A stretch of DNA of 64,000 nucleotides from Candidatus Sulfopaludibacter sp. SbA3 (GTDB lineage Bacteria > Acidobacteriota > Terriglobia > Bryobacterales > Bryobacteraceae), in assembly GCA_945893365.1 (NCBI GenBank), contig CAMDED010000022.1, forward strand, positions 1-64,000, read 5' to 3'. Below, one piece after another: positions 43,337 through 52,036 of the stretch. The position numbers were made by a program, and so were the translations under genes. Positions within the stretch are counted from its first letter, which is position 1; every line of letters starts with the position of its first letter. The notes below the pieces were generated by a model. That model did not search any database and was not told the origin of the DNA. It saw nothing but the letters and a program-made list of their open reading frames with translations.

Positions 43337-44737
43337 ATGCACAATCTGCCGCGATCATTCCTTTGTCTGGTGTGCCTGGGGGCCGCTGCGCTGGCCGAGG
43401 AGCCTACCGTCTGGTCCCGCTTTCGGGGTCCCAACGGCTCAGGCGTTTCGCAAGACCGCGGCTTTCCTACCGTTTTCAGCAAGACCACGAACGTCGCCTG
43501 GCGCACGCCCGTCAGGCCCGGAAAGTCCTCGCCGATTCTCACGCGCAGACACATATTTCTTACCGCGTCCGACCAGCGTAAGCTCTACACGCAGTGCTTT
43601 GACCGCAGGGGCGGGAAGTTGCTCTGGGAGCGTTCCCTCGATCAGCCTCACACCGAGGTGGCGAACCGCTTGAATCACGAGGCGGCGGCCACGCCTGTTA
43701 CCGATGGCGAGAACGTATATGTGTTCTTCAAGGACTTCGGCTTCGTTTCCTACGATGCCGCGGGGAAGCTTCGATGGAAGACGCCGCTCGGCCCCTTCGT
43801 CAACTCCCAGGGGCTCGCAGCGTCTCCGATCATCGCCGGCGATTCCTTGATTCTGGTCGCCGATCAATGGGAGAACTCCTACATTGCGGCGTTCAGCCTC
43901 AAGAGCGGTGAAATGCGATGGAAAACTTCACGCGAGGAATCCGAAGGTTGGGGAACGCCGCTGCTCCATCAGAAACCTGGTTCCGCTCCGGAGATCCTCA
44001 CCGTGAGCCGTGGGATGTTCGGCCTTCATAGCCTCGCGGATGGACGGCGCACCGCGTCGCTCGCGGGACTGGCCGTTGCCGTGGTCGCCAGTCCGGTTCT
44101 CGACGGGGATACGGTGTACACGTTTGGCTACGGCGTGGAAACGCCAGCGCCATTCGCGCCGCGCCTGGAGAAGCTCGATAAAAACAAGGACGGCAGGCTT
44201 TCGCCGGATGAGTATGCGGACGATCCGATTCTCAATAATGTGGGAAAGAACGCCGGGAACCGCGATAGTATCGTCTCCGAAGACGAATGGAAGATCTTCG
44301 CCAATCGAGTTCTGGGGCCGAACTGCCTGGCCGCCGTACGGATGGAGAAAGGCGGCGCGCGCATCTTGTGGCGCTACGACAAGAACTTCAGTTTCGTCGT
44401 TCCTTCGACGCTCGCCTACCGGAACGTGCTGTACGTTGCGCGGAACGGCGGCATTCTCACGACGCACGACGCAGCCACCGGCAACGTGATCAAGGCGGAG
44501 CGGATCAAGGGCGCGCTGGGCGGATACTCCTCTTCGCCGGTTGCCGCCGACGGAAAGGTGTGGCTTGCGAGCGAGGAGGGAAAAGTGTCCGTGCTGGGCG
44601 CGGCGGGCGATTGGGAGCTGCTGGCGGTGAACGATCTCGGGGAGGGATGTTACGCGACCCCGGCGCTCTCCGGCGGCGTAATTTACCTGCGCACGGATGA
44701 GGCGCTGTATGCGTTCTCTTCGAACGCGGGGAACTGA
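43337..44737 (+). CDS. PQQ-type beta-propeller with EF-hand
   Basis: A 466-residue secreted protein. After a signal (HNLPRSFLCLVCLGAAALA) comes WSRFRGPNGSGVS, the opening of many BamB-like PQQ-repeat propellers in Planctomycetes and Acidobacteria. Blades follow, such as CFDRRGGKLLWERSL, SYDAAGKLRWKTPLG and VSVLGAAGDWELLAVNDLG. Inserted near residues 275-300 is DKNKDGRLSPDEY, a canonical EF-hand calcium loop (D-x-N-x-D-G-x-L-x-x-x-E). It is likely a periplasmic or surface scaffold, not a PQQ dehydrogenase. The frame is open upstream to 43208, but the signal starts at 43337. Confidence 0.85.
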   Translation: MHNLPRSFLCLVCLGAAALAEEPTVWSRFRGPNGSGVSQDRGFPTVFSKTTNVAWRTPVRPGKSSPILTRRHIFLTASDQRKLYTQCFDRRGGKLLWERSLDQPHTEVANRLNHEAAATPVTDGENVYVFFKDFGFVSYDAAGKLRWKTPLGPFVNSQGLAASPIIAGDSLILVADQWENSYIAAFSLKSGEMRWKTSREESEGWGTPLLHQKPGSAPEILTVSRGMFGLHSLADGRRTASLAGLAVAVVASPVLDGDTVYTFGYGVETPAPFAPRLEKLDKNKDGRLSPDEYADDPILNNVGKNAGNRDSIVSEDEWKIFANRVLGPNCLAAVRMEKGGARILWRYDKNFSFVVPSTLAYRNVLYVARNGGILTTHDAATGNVIKAERIKGALGGYSSSPVAADGKVWLASEEGKVSVLGAAGDWELLAVNDLGEGCYATPALSGGVIYLRTDEALYAFSSNAGN

Positions 44738-44774
44738 AACCGTCGGGCGGCGCGGGGCAGAGCAGGAAGCGTCA

Positions 44775-45713
44775 TTATTGTTGCCGCAAACGGTTGAGCC
44801 GCAATGTAACCGCCGCCACAAACGCCTTTTGCACAGGCACTCCGCCTAATGGACGCAGCGCAGCCAGTATTTGATTCGGATCGGCCATTCGAGATACGGC
44901 AAGCAACTCCTGGCTGATGGTATGAAATGGGGGCAAGGTCGAAGCGTCCCGGATTTCGCTTTGCACCCTCGATATACTGTCCTCCGCGGGCGAAACCTTG
45001 GGGGCCAAGGTATACGCCGTAACCTCATGACGGTCCGTGGTGTCGAGTTCGAGCATCTTCGCGCGTAACCAGGCGGATGCGCCGTCGAAAAACTGTCCGT
45101 CGGTCAATTCGTCGTTTTTTGGAAAAACGAACGCGGGCAGAATCCGCACTTTAACCATGCCGGGCACGTCCGTTGAAGAAAAGGCAAATGAAGTTGCTTT
45201 ACCGGCAGCGAGGCGCGGGTCGGTATCGGGAGTGACTTTTGTAACCATGATCATTGAGGGTACGCGACCGTCAAATGTCTTGCGTATCGCCGCCCAACCC
45301 CCCTCGACCGATGCGGTCACGCGTTGGGGATCCGACACCTCGATAATGACAGCCGACAACTCACGTTTCGCGCCCACGCCATTGGATAGCCGGTAATCAT
45401 ATCTGAGTATTCCGGACCCCGTGTCCTGGACAGCGACGTCAAGATCCGCCTTCAACTCAGCGGCCTTGTTCGGCAGCCGAATGATCACGCCGCGCGACTC
45501 CGCAATCAACTCACCCGTCGATTCGTCAACCCGTATGTTGTCGCCAGGCTCCGCCTTCGGAGGCTCAGGAGGTCTCTTGCCGACGACTCGAATTTCAAGT
45601 CTTGTGCCGCCGTTTGGGGGCGTTTGCTGGGCGAACGCAAGGGTACCAGGCGCCTGGAACATGACGGTTGCAAAGAATATGACAGCCGGCGCCGCCCCTC
45701 GGAATAGCCGCAT
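44775..45713 (-). CDS. Secreted hypothetical protein
   Basis: I do not recognise this 312-residue protein. It has a signal peptide (RLFRGAAPAVIFFATVMFQAPGTLAFAQ) and a Pro-rich stretch (KRPPEPPKAEPGD). The body is mixed beta structure including LRYDYRLSNGVGAKRELSAVIIEV and MVKVRILPAFVFPKNDELTDG. It starts five bases after the stop of a TonB-dependent receptor gene, so the two are almost certainly cotranscribed, and a periplasmic or surface accessory role for that receptor is a reasonable guess. No lipobox or enzyme motif is visible. Confidence 0.7.
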   Translation of the reverse strand: MRLFRGAAPAVIFFATVMFQAPGTLAFAQQTPPNGGTRLEIRVVGKRPPEPPKAEPGDNIRVDESTGELIAESRGVIIRLPNKAAELKADLDVAVQDTGSGILRYDYRLSNGVGAKRELSAVIIEVSDPQRVTASVEGGWAAIRKTFDGRVPSMIMVTKVTPDTDPRLAAGKATSFAFSSTDVPGMVKVRILPAFVFPKNDELTDGQFFDGASAWLRAKMLELDTTDRHEVTAYTLAPKVSPAEDSISRVQSEIRDASTLPPFHTISQELLAVSRMADPNQILAALRPLGGVPVQKAFVAAVTLRLNRLRQQ

Positions 45714-45718
45714 CTGCG

Positions 45719-48700
45719 TTAGAACATGATCTTCAGCGCGAGACGGAACTGCCGCTCCGTCGCCGCGGCCGCGGTGATCTCCGTCCAGCCGTTCAGCGCG
45801 CGAATCGAGTTGTCCGCGTTCCGCGTCGGCGCCGAGACCGTGGCTCCCGGGTTGTTGAAGAACGGCGTATTCGAAACGTTGAACGCTTCGGCGCGGAATT
45901 GCATCTTGAAGCGTTCCGTGAGACGGAAACTTCGGAACAGGCTCGCGTCGATATTAATAAGCCCGGGTCCGCGCAGAGCATTGCGGCCGCTGTTGCCAAA
46001 GCGTACATCGGTCACGGGGAGGTATGCATAGGGATCGAAATAGCTTTCGCCGCGCCCGATGCCGCCCAGGATCCTGACTTCGCCAACCACCTGGTCCGCT
46101 GTCTGCGTGCTGCCGGGCGCGTTCACCGAAGTGCCCGCCGAGGCCACGTTGAACGGTGCGCCGCTCACCCGGCTCAGAATGCCGTTGATCTGCCAGCCGC
46201 TCGCGAGCGCCGACGCGAATCCCTGGCTCACGTACTTCTTCCCGCGTCCGAACGGAAGATCGTAGACGCCGTAGAGTTGCAGATTATGCGGACGGTCGAA
46301 GCCGGCGACCGCCTTGTTCCGGTTTAGCATGGGGCCCCAGTTCCAGGTCAGCCCGGAATCGCTGTTGTCGGCGTAGTTGATCGCCTTCGAGAACGTATAG
46401 GACAGACCGACGATCGACTCGCCGCCCATCGAGCGGGTGACCTTGCTCTGAAACGCGTTGTAATTCGCTGTGTTGAAGGGCGACAAGTAATTGATGTTGC
46501 CCACGCGGCCCGGATACTTCACCGCGAGCGCGCGTCCCGCGTTAGCGCCGCCGGGAGGCGCGTTGTTGATATTCTGAACCGCCGTCTGCCTGATGGCGCG
46601 CGAACCGACGTAGCCAGCCTGGACGTTGAACCCCGCGCCAATGTCGCGTTGAATGGTGAAGTTGAACGACTGGATGTACCCTCGCCTGAAATCCTTGGCG
46701 AACGTTTGCGTGCCCACGGCGAGCGGCAGATCGATGATTCCCTGCGTCAGGTCCGGACCGTTTACCGCCGGAATTCCCGTGCGAAGGGAACCCGCCGCTT
46801 CGAAGGTGGAGTTGCCCGAGTACTGCGTGGAAATCGTGGCCGGGTAGCTGTCGCGCAACAGGCGGAACGTAACCGGATCCACGCTAATGCCGTAACCGGT
46901 ACGGATGACGGTCTTGTCGCTCAAACGGTACGCGATGCCGAAGCGCGGCGCAAGCTGGCCTTTTCCAACGTCGATACCGGTGCTTCTGGGAACGTTGCCC
47001 AAGCCGCCGATGTAGACTTTATCCGTATCCGGATCGTAGCGCTCGCCGCCGCGATGATCGCGGGAAGCGAACGGATAATATTCATACCGCACGCCGTAGC
47101 TCACGGTCATCTTGCGAGTGACCTGCCACTGATCGCGCGCATAGAAACCCGTGCCTGGCATGCGGACGGCGGCTGGATTCACATACTGGACGTCCTTTCC
47201 CATCCCGTTCGCGAGGCCCAGAAGGAAGTCCGCGAAGCCATTGAATAGAGTGGGCGGCGCGCCCCCGCGCAGCGCGGTTAAGCCGCCGGTGAAGTTGAAC
47301 CCGCCGCGCGGACCGAAGGCCGCCTGGGGTTGAAAGTGGTTGATCGTGTAATAGGTGTACTCGCCGCCGAAGCGGAAAGAATGCGCACCCCTCACCCAGC
47401 TCAGATTTCCGGCGGCAACATACTGATTGTCGCGGAACAGGAACGGGTTCGACACGTTCGGATTGCCGATGGCGGAAAATCCGCTGATGTTGAAGCGTGG
47501 ATAGCCGCCCTGCAGGCGGTCGCCGCCGTTGGTGCCTGGAATATTCAGTACGTCGGCGCCGTAATTCTTGTCGATGTCGATGTTCTCGGCTCCCAGGCGC
47601 TGCCGCGTGAAGCCGATGTTACCGTCGAGCAGGACGCGCGCCGACAACGTATAGGTGCCGCCCACCGCGGCGCTTTGGATGCGTCCCGGAGCGAGACCGG
47701 GCTGTCCGCCGGCGAGCGCATCGCCGCCCGCATCGAGCAGCGACGGCGGATCGAAGATGCGGCTCGGGGAGTAGCTGTAACGCGCAAACACGGAAGCCCT
47801 ATCGGTGGGGTTGTAGTTCACCTTGAAATCCGCGTTGTCGCGATTGAATTCGTAGGTGCCGCTCGCGAAGTAATTGTTGGCCAGTTGATTCGGCAGATTA
47901 TTCTGATTCGGCTGCGGAATGAGCTGTGTCATCTTGGCCGCCGCGCCGTCGATGCGGCTCGCCGGAATCTGCAGATTGGGGAACAACTGGCGGCCGGAGC
48001 CGTCGGTCGAGCCGGTGGCGGGATCGTAAATCAGCGAGCCGGTGCCCGCGAACGCGCCCTGCCGCAGGTTGGTATCCGGAAGGGTCCGGAACGCGGAGGC
48101 GTTCTGGCGGCGGACGGTGCGCTCCCAATCGGCGAAGAAGAACAACTTGTTCTTCTTGATGGGTCCGCCGATTGTGCCGCCGAACTGGTTCAGGATGTTC
48201 TTCGGCAGGCGGTCGCCGTAGTAGAAATAGTTGCGCGCTTTCATGGCGCTGTTGGTGTGAAACTCGTGCGCCGTGCCGTGAAATTCGTTCGTACCGGATT
48301 TGATCGTGACGTTGATGGCGGCGCCGCCCGCCATACCCTGCTCGGCGTCGAAGCTATTGGTCACGATGTTGACCATTTCGACGGCGTCGGCGGGAGGCAC
48401 GTAGGCTACGATATGCGGTAGCCAAGGATAGCTGATGGTCGCGCCGTCGAGCCGCGTGTTGTTGGTCTGATAGGACACGCCGTTGACGTTCGTGATGAGC
48501 GCGCGCTGCGGATTGCCGGCGTCTGAGTGCGCATCGGCGGGCGGGCTGAAACCGGGAATGAGCTTGTAGAGCTGCTGGAAATTGCGTCCGGCGCCGATCG
48601 GGAGATTCGAGACCTGAGAACGCGGAAGCTGGGCGTTTACGTCCGCGCGGTCGGTTTGCAGCGTGACGGCGGACGCTTCCACATTGATGCTTTCGCTCAC

Positions 48701-49063
48701 CTGCGCGACCTGCATGCGGACGTCGAAACGGCGCGTGGTATTGGCATCGATCGCAACGCCGTTCTGCACGACGGTCGAGAAGGCGGTGGCCGACACAGTC
48801 ACCTTGTAGGAGCCGGGCTGGAGATCGTTGAACTGATAGCTGCCCCGGTCGTCGCTCGAAGTCTGTCTGGTAACGCCGGTAGCCTGGTTCGCGGCTTCGA
48901 TCTTCGAGAGCGCGACGGCGGCGCCGGTTCCGTCGGTGACGTTGCCGGTCAACGAACCATAGAGAACCTGCGCGGAAAGGCTGGCGGAACCGGCGGTAAA
49001 AACGGCGAGCAGAGTTAGATAGGACCGCGCGCAACGCGGCGAAAGGCTTGGGAATCGGGACAT
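45719..49063 (-). CDS. TonB-dependent receptor, Oar-like
   Basis: An 1114-residue outer-membrane receptor. The N-terminus is a signal peptide (cleavage near SASLSAQ), then a carboxypeptidase-regulatory-like domain (LTGNVTDGTGAAVALSKIEA, to about residue 110), a plug with LPIGAGRNFQQL and AGGAAINVTIKSGTNEFHG, and a barrel ending in LALKIMF. The ATG at 49063 is preceded by GAGGGGG. It heads a two-gene operon with the secreted hypothetical 44775-45713. Ligand unknown. Confidence 0.93.
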   Translation of the reverse strand: MSRFPSLSPRCARSYLTLLAVFTAGSASLSAQVLYGSLTGNVTDGTGAAVALSKIEAANQATGVTRQTSSDDRGSYQFNDLQPGSYKVTVSATAFSTVVQNGVAIDANTTRRFDVRMQVAQVSESINVEASAVTLQTDRADVNAQLPRSQVSNLPIGAGRNFQQLYKLIPGFSPPADAHSDAGNPQRALITNVNGVSYQTNNTRLDGATISYPWLPHIVAYVPPADAVEMVNIVTNSFDAEQGMAGGAAINVTIKSGTNEFHGTAHEFHTNSAMKARNYFYYGDRLPKNILNQFGGTIGGPIKKNKLFFFADWERTVRRQNASAFRTLPDTNLRQGAFAGTGSLIYDPATGSTDGSGRQLFPNLQIPASRIDGAAAKMTQLIPQPNQNNLPNQLANNYFASGTYEFNRDNADFKVNYNPTDRASVFARYSYSPSRIFDPPSLLDAGGDALAGGQPGLAPGRIQSAAVGGTYTLSARVLLDGNIGFTRQRLGAENIDIDKNYGADVLNIPGTNGGDRLQGGYPRFNISGFSAIGNPNVSNPFLFRDNQYVAAGNLSWVRGAHSFRFGGEYTYYTINHFQPQAAFGPRGGFNFTGGLTALRGGAPPTLFNGFADFLLGLANGMGKDVQYVNPAAVRMPGTGFYARDQWQVTRKMTVSYGVRYEYYPFASRDHRGGERYDPDTDKVYIGGLGNVPRSTGIDVGKGQLAPRFGIAYRLSDKTVIRTGYGISVDPVTFRLLRDSYPATISTQYSGNSTFEAAGSLRTGIPAVNGPDLTQGIIDLPLAVGTQTFAKDFRRGYIQSFNFTIQRDIGAGFNVQAGYVGSRAIRQTAVQNINNAPPGGANAGRALAVKYPGRVGNINYLSPFNTANYNAFQSKVTRSMGGESIVGLSYTFSKAINYADNSDSGLTWNWGPMLNRNKAVAGFDRPHNLQLYGVYDLPFGRGKKYVSQGFASALASGWQINGILSRVSGAPFNVASAGTSVNAPGSTQTADQVVGEVRILGGIGRGESYFDPYAYLPVTDVRFGNSGRNALRGPGLINIDASLFRSFRLTERFKMQFRAEAFNVSNTPFFNNPGATVSAPTRNADNSIRALNGWTEITAAAATERQFRLALKIMF

Positions 49064-49208
49064 GGAACCCCCTCAGTCAGATTGGACTAAGGACACGATA
49101 GCGGATCGTGCGACTTGACGCAAACGGTTGGCGCGAAAATTCGCTGAAGCCGGGTAACGGGAGTCTTCAGACGCGACACCGGCCTGCGCGCGGCGGTAAA
49201 CTGACCAG

Positions 49209-49598
49209 ATGCAGCTCAGGGTCAGCCGGTCGACTGCCTTGGTGGCCGGCATAGTGCTGCCGTGCATCGAAACGTGGCGCCGATGGCATACGCTGGCGGA
49301 CTGGCCGTTTTTGCTGGACGACTATATCGCGGCGGCGCTCCTGCTCCACGCCTGGTATGCAGGAGGGCGGCAAGTGTCCCGCAGCCGCCCTTACTTGATG
49401 GCCGCCTGGGGCTATACGATGGGCATTGCCTACATGAGCTTCTTCGGCCAATTCAAGACTTTAGCCGCCGCGGACCCATCGGGCATGCCGCAGTCCGTGG
49501 TGCTTGCCTTCAAAGGCTTCGGTTTGACGCTCGCCGTTTGCGGCCTGATTCTAGCGTGGAGCGCGCCAGACGGGCGGAGCGGCGATCATGCCCAATAG
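49209..49598 (+). CDS. Small multi-span membrane protein
   Basis: A 129-residue protein with about four hydrophobic segments: STALVAGIVLPCIE, LLDDYIAAALLLHAWYAG, YLMAAWGYTMGIAYMSFF and AFKGFGLTLAVCGLILAW. Acidic and Trp-rich loops occur between them. I recognise no family. It is divergent from the receptor gene to its left and convergent with the TPR gene to its right. A clean membrane topology supports a real gene; its function is unknown. Confidence 0.65.
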   Translation: MQLRVSRSTALVAGIVLPCIETWRRWHTLADWPFLLDDYIAAALLLHAWYAGGRQVSRSRPYLMAAWGYTMGIAYMSFFGQFKTLAAADPSGMPQSVVLAFKGFGLTLAVCGLILAWSAPDGRSGDHAQ

Positions 49599-49839
49599 TC
49601 GGGAAACGCGCCACCGGAGTCCGGCGCGGCGTCCGGGCGAACGTCATTCCGGATTGCGGCCGCATGACGGCACTTTCTCTCAGTGCGGGATTATGCACGG
49701 GCGTCGCCGATTGCCTATCGGCGCGCGCGGAAACCGGCACTCCTCAATGCCTCGATTCGGATTATACAGGCCCGGGAACGACAACGCGCCGATTGCGTCT
49801 ACATCGAGCGAACGCGCGCCTCGCTTTGAGTCTCCCGAT

Positions 49840-50709
49840 CTACTTGATGTCTAACAACAATGTTCGTTGATTCGCGGCGTGGGTTGCACGCGCTTTTTCG
49901 TAGGTTTGGAAGGCATCCGCACTCTCTTTTGCCAAGCCCAGCCGCTTCAGGACCTGGCCAAGAATGTAGTAGGTCTTGGAATCTTCGCTTTTCAGGGCGA
50001 TGGCATTCTTGAGCATGACCGCAGCTTCGCGATCGCGACGGCTGTCGGCCAACAATTTTCCCAAGAGCAAAGGCGGCCGCCAGTCGCCCGGCGCCAGTTC
50101 GAGCGCGCGGCGGACCTGCGTCTCCGCCGTGCGCAGACTCTCGCCGTTCTGTCTGCCGATGCCGTACGCCGCCGTCGCGCCATAATACCAGCCGTTGCCG
50201 TTGTTCGGGTTCAGAGCCCTGAGCCGCTCGGCAATCTTCCCCGTGTTCTCCCAGTCTTGGGTAATGTCATGGCATTCGGCCAGCAGTTGGTAACCCATCT
50301 CGTCGCCGGGCTTGGTTCGGATCAAATCTGTAAAGGACTGCTTCGCCTTGTCGTAGTCCCGCATGTTCAGGTAAGCGACACCCAATGCGGATTGAATCCG
50401 GAACGATTCAGGCAAAGCTTTCCGCGCGGCTTCGAACACAATCACCACAGCCTCGCGGGCATTGTTCCGGGCAAGCACCTCCCCCAAATCCAGATAGTAC
50501 CGTTCGCTAGTCGGCTCCAGGCGTATGGCTTTTTGAAGGTGGTCCAAAGTGGACTGGATCTCACCTGCCCGGTAGTAAGCATGACCCACGTTGCGGTGCC
50601 ATTCCGCGGAGTCGCCGCGTGGGTTGGCCAACAACGCGGAAAGGCTCTGCGGCGCTTGCGCCAAGGTTGCCTGCATCATTGCTAGCGCCAAGGGGATTGG
50701 GCGAAGCAC
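49840..50709 (-). CDS. TPR-repeat protein
   Basis: A 289-residue protein of about six tetratricopeptide repeats after a short signal-like N-terminus (RPIPLALAMMQATLAQAPQ). Examples are WHRNVGHAYYRAGEIQSTLDHLQKAIRLEP, YYLDLGEVLARNNAREAVVIVFEAARKALP and TYYILGQVLKRLGLAKESADAFQTY. TPRs mediate protein contacts, so it may be a periplasmic scaffold. The start is GTG at 50709, six bases after the amidohydrolase stop, making it the last gene of the receptor, amidohydrolase and TPR operon. Internal ATGs near 50679 are alternatives. Confidence 0.82.
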   Translation of the reverse strand: MLRPIPLALAMMQATLAQAPQSLSALLANPRGDSAEWHRNVGHAYYRAGEIQSTLDHLQKAIRLEPTSERYYLDLGEVLARNNAREAVVIVFEAARKALPESFRIQSALGVAYLNMRDYDKAKQSFTDLIRTKPGDEMGYQLLAECHDITQDWENTGKIAERLRALNPNNGNGWYYGATAAYGIGRQNGESLRTAETQVRRALELAPGDWRPPLLLGKLLADSRRDREAAVMLKNAIALKSEDSKTYYILGQVLKRLGLAKESADAFQTYEKARATHAANQRTLLLDIK

Positions 50710-50715
50710 GTTCCC

Positions 50716-52032
50716 TCAGTTCGCAAACAAACCCATTACGGCCGCAGTCATGGCTTTCACGCCGGTCTTGATGGTTGGCTCCGGCAGGGGTGCGAACCGG
50801 CTTGAATGCAGGGAAGGCAAGGCCGCCCCTCCACGAACTTTTTGAGGATCGACGGCGCCGAGCCAAAACAAACACAATGGACGTTTCTCAGGGGTCCGGC
50901 CGAAGACGCCGAAATCTTCACCGCCCATCACCTTGTCCGCCGGCAGCATGTTTTCTTTGCCCAGTATACCCTCGATCGAAGCGCTGACGCGGCCCGTCAG
51001 CTCCGGCGTATTGTAGACGGGTGGAATGGATTCATGGTCACGAAGCTTCACGAGGGGCTCCAGCTCCTTCGGGACGCCTCCGGTTGCCGCCACACCCTTC
51101 GCGATGCGGTCGATGCTGGATAAAATGCGTTCCCGCACCGCGTCCGAATAGTAGCGGATCGTCATTTCCAAACGGACTTCATCGGGGATAATGTTGTGTT
51201 TGGCGCCGCCATGGATTGAGCCCACGGTGACCACCGCCGGTTCGACGGCGGGAATCTCACGGCTGACAATGGTCTGGAAAGCCAGCACGGTTTGCGCCGC
51301 CAGCACCACCGGATCTTTGGTGGTGTAGGCATAAGCGCCGTGACCGCTCACTCCGCGGATCGTGACATCGAGCGTATCGGTTCCCGCCAGCGCATCTCCG
51401 GGCCTTAGGCGAACTTTGCCCGCTTCCAGACTGGCATCGGAATGCAATGCCAACATATAGTCGGGCAGGGGAAACCTCTGAAAGAGTCCATCCTTCAGCA
51501 TTGCCTTCGACCCGACACTAATCTCTTCCGCCGGCTGAGCGACCATGAGGAGAGTGCCGCGCCAACGCTGCTTCATTTGGCTCAGGAGTCTCGCCGTTCC
51601 GATGAAGCACGTCATATGAATGTCGTGACCGCATGCGTGCATCACGCCGACATCCCGGCCTTGCACGTCCTTCGTGCGAATGCGGCTGGCGTAGTCGAGC
51701 CCGGTTTCCTCCACTACCGGCAAACCATCAAGGTCGGTCCGCACCATGATTACGGGACCGTCACCGTTCTTCAAAACTCCGACAAAGCCGTGACCGCCGA
51801 CATTGCGCGTGACCGAAAAGCCGGCGCTTTCCAGCTCCTTGCTGAGCCGCGCGGCTGTATTCACCTCGCGCAAGGACAATTCGGGGTTCGAGTGCAGGCC
51901 GGTGTAGAGAGTCAATAGGGACTGAATCTCCCGATCCGTCAGCGACCGGATTTCCGCGTCGCTCGCGGCTTGTAGACTCTGCATGGCAATTCGCAAGGCC
52001 ATGACGAGGGGCAAAATCCGAAGCATGCGCAT
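50716..52032 (-). CDS. Exported M20 amidohydrolase
   Basis: A 438-residue M20D amidohydrolase (hippurate hydrolase, N-acyl-amino-acid or indole-acetyl-amino-acid hydrolase relatives) with an N-terminal hydrophobic signal (LPLVMALRIAMQSLQAAS). Metal-site segments are MVRTDLDGLPV, MHACGHDIHMT and AQPAEEISVGSKAML, with a final histidine in LPSLHSSRF. The dimerisation domain holds VSGHGAYAYTTKDPVVLAA, and MGGEDFGVF is typical. It should split an acyl group from an amino acid or peptide in the periplasm. It starts four bases after the stop of a TonB receptor. ATGs at 52032 and 52026 are both possible. Confidence 0.87.
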   Translation of the reverse strand: MRMLRILPLVMALRIAMQSLQAASDAEIRSLTDREIQSLLTLYTGLHSNPELSLREVNTAARLSKELESAGFSVTRNVGGHGFVGVLKNGDGPVIMVRTDLDGLPVVEETGLDYASRIRTKDVQGRDVGVMHACGHDIHMTCFIGTARLLSQMKQRWRGTLLMVAQPAEEISVGSKAMLKDGLFQRFPLPDYMLALHSDASLEAGKVRLRPGDALAGTDTLDVTIRGVSGHGAYAYTTKDPVVLAAQTVLAFQTIVSREIPAVEPAVVTVGSIHGGAKHNIIPDEVRLEMTIRYYSDAVRERILSSIDRIAKGVAATGGVPKELEPLVKLRDHESIPPVYNTPELTGRVSASIEGILGKENMLPADKVMGGEDFGVFGRTPEKRPLCLFWLGAVDPQKVRGGAALPSLHSSRFAPLPEPTIKTGVKAMTAAVMGLFAN

Positions 52033-52036
52033 CCCG

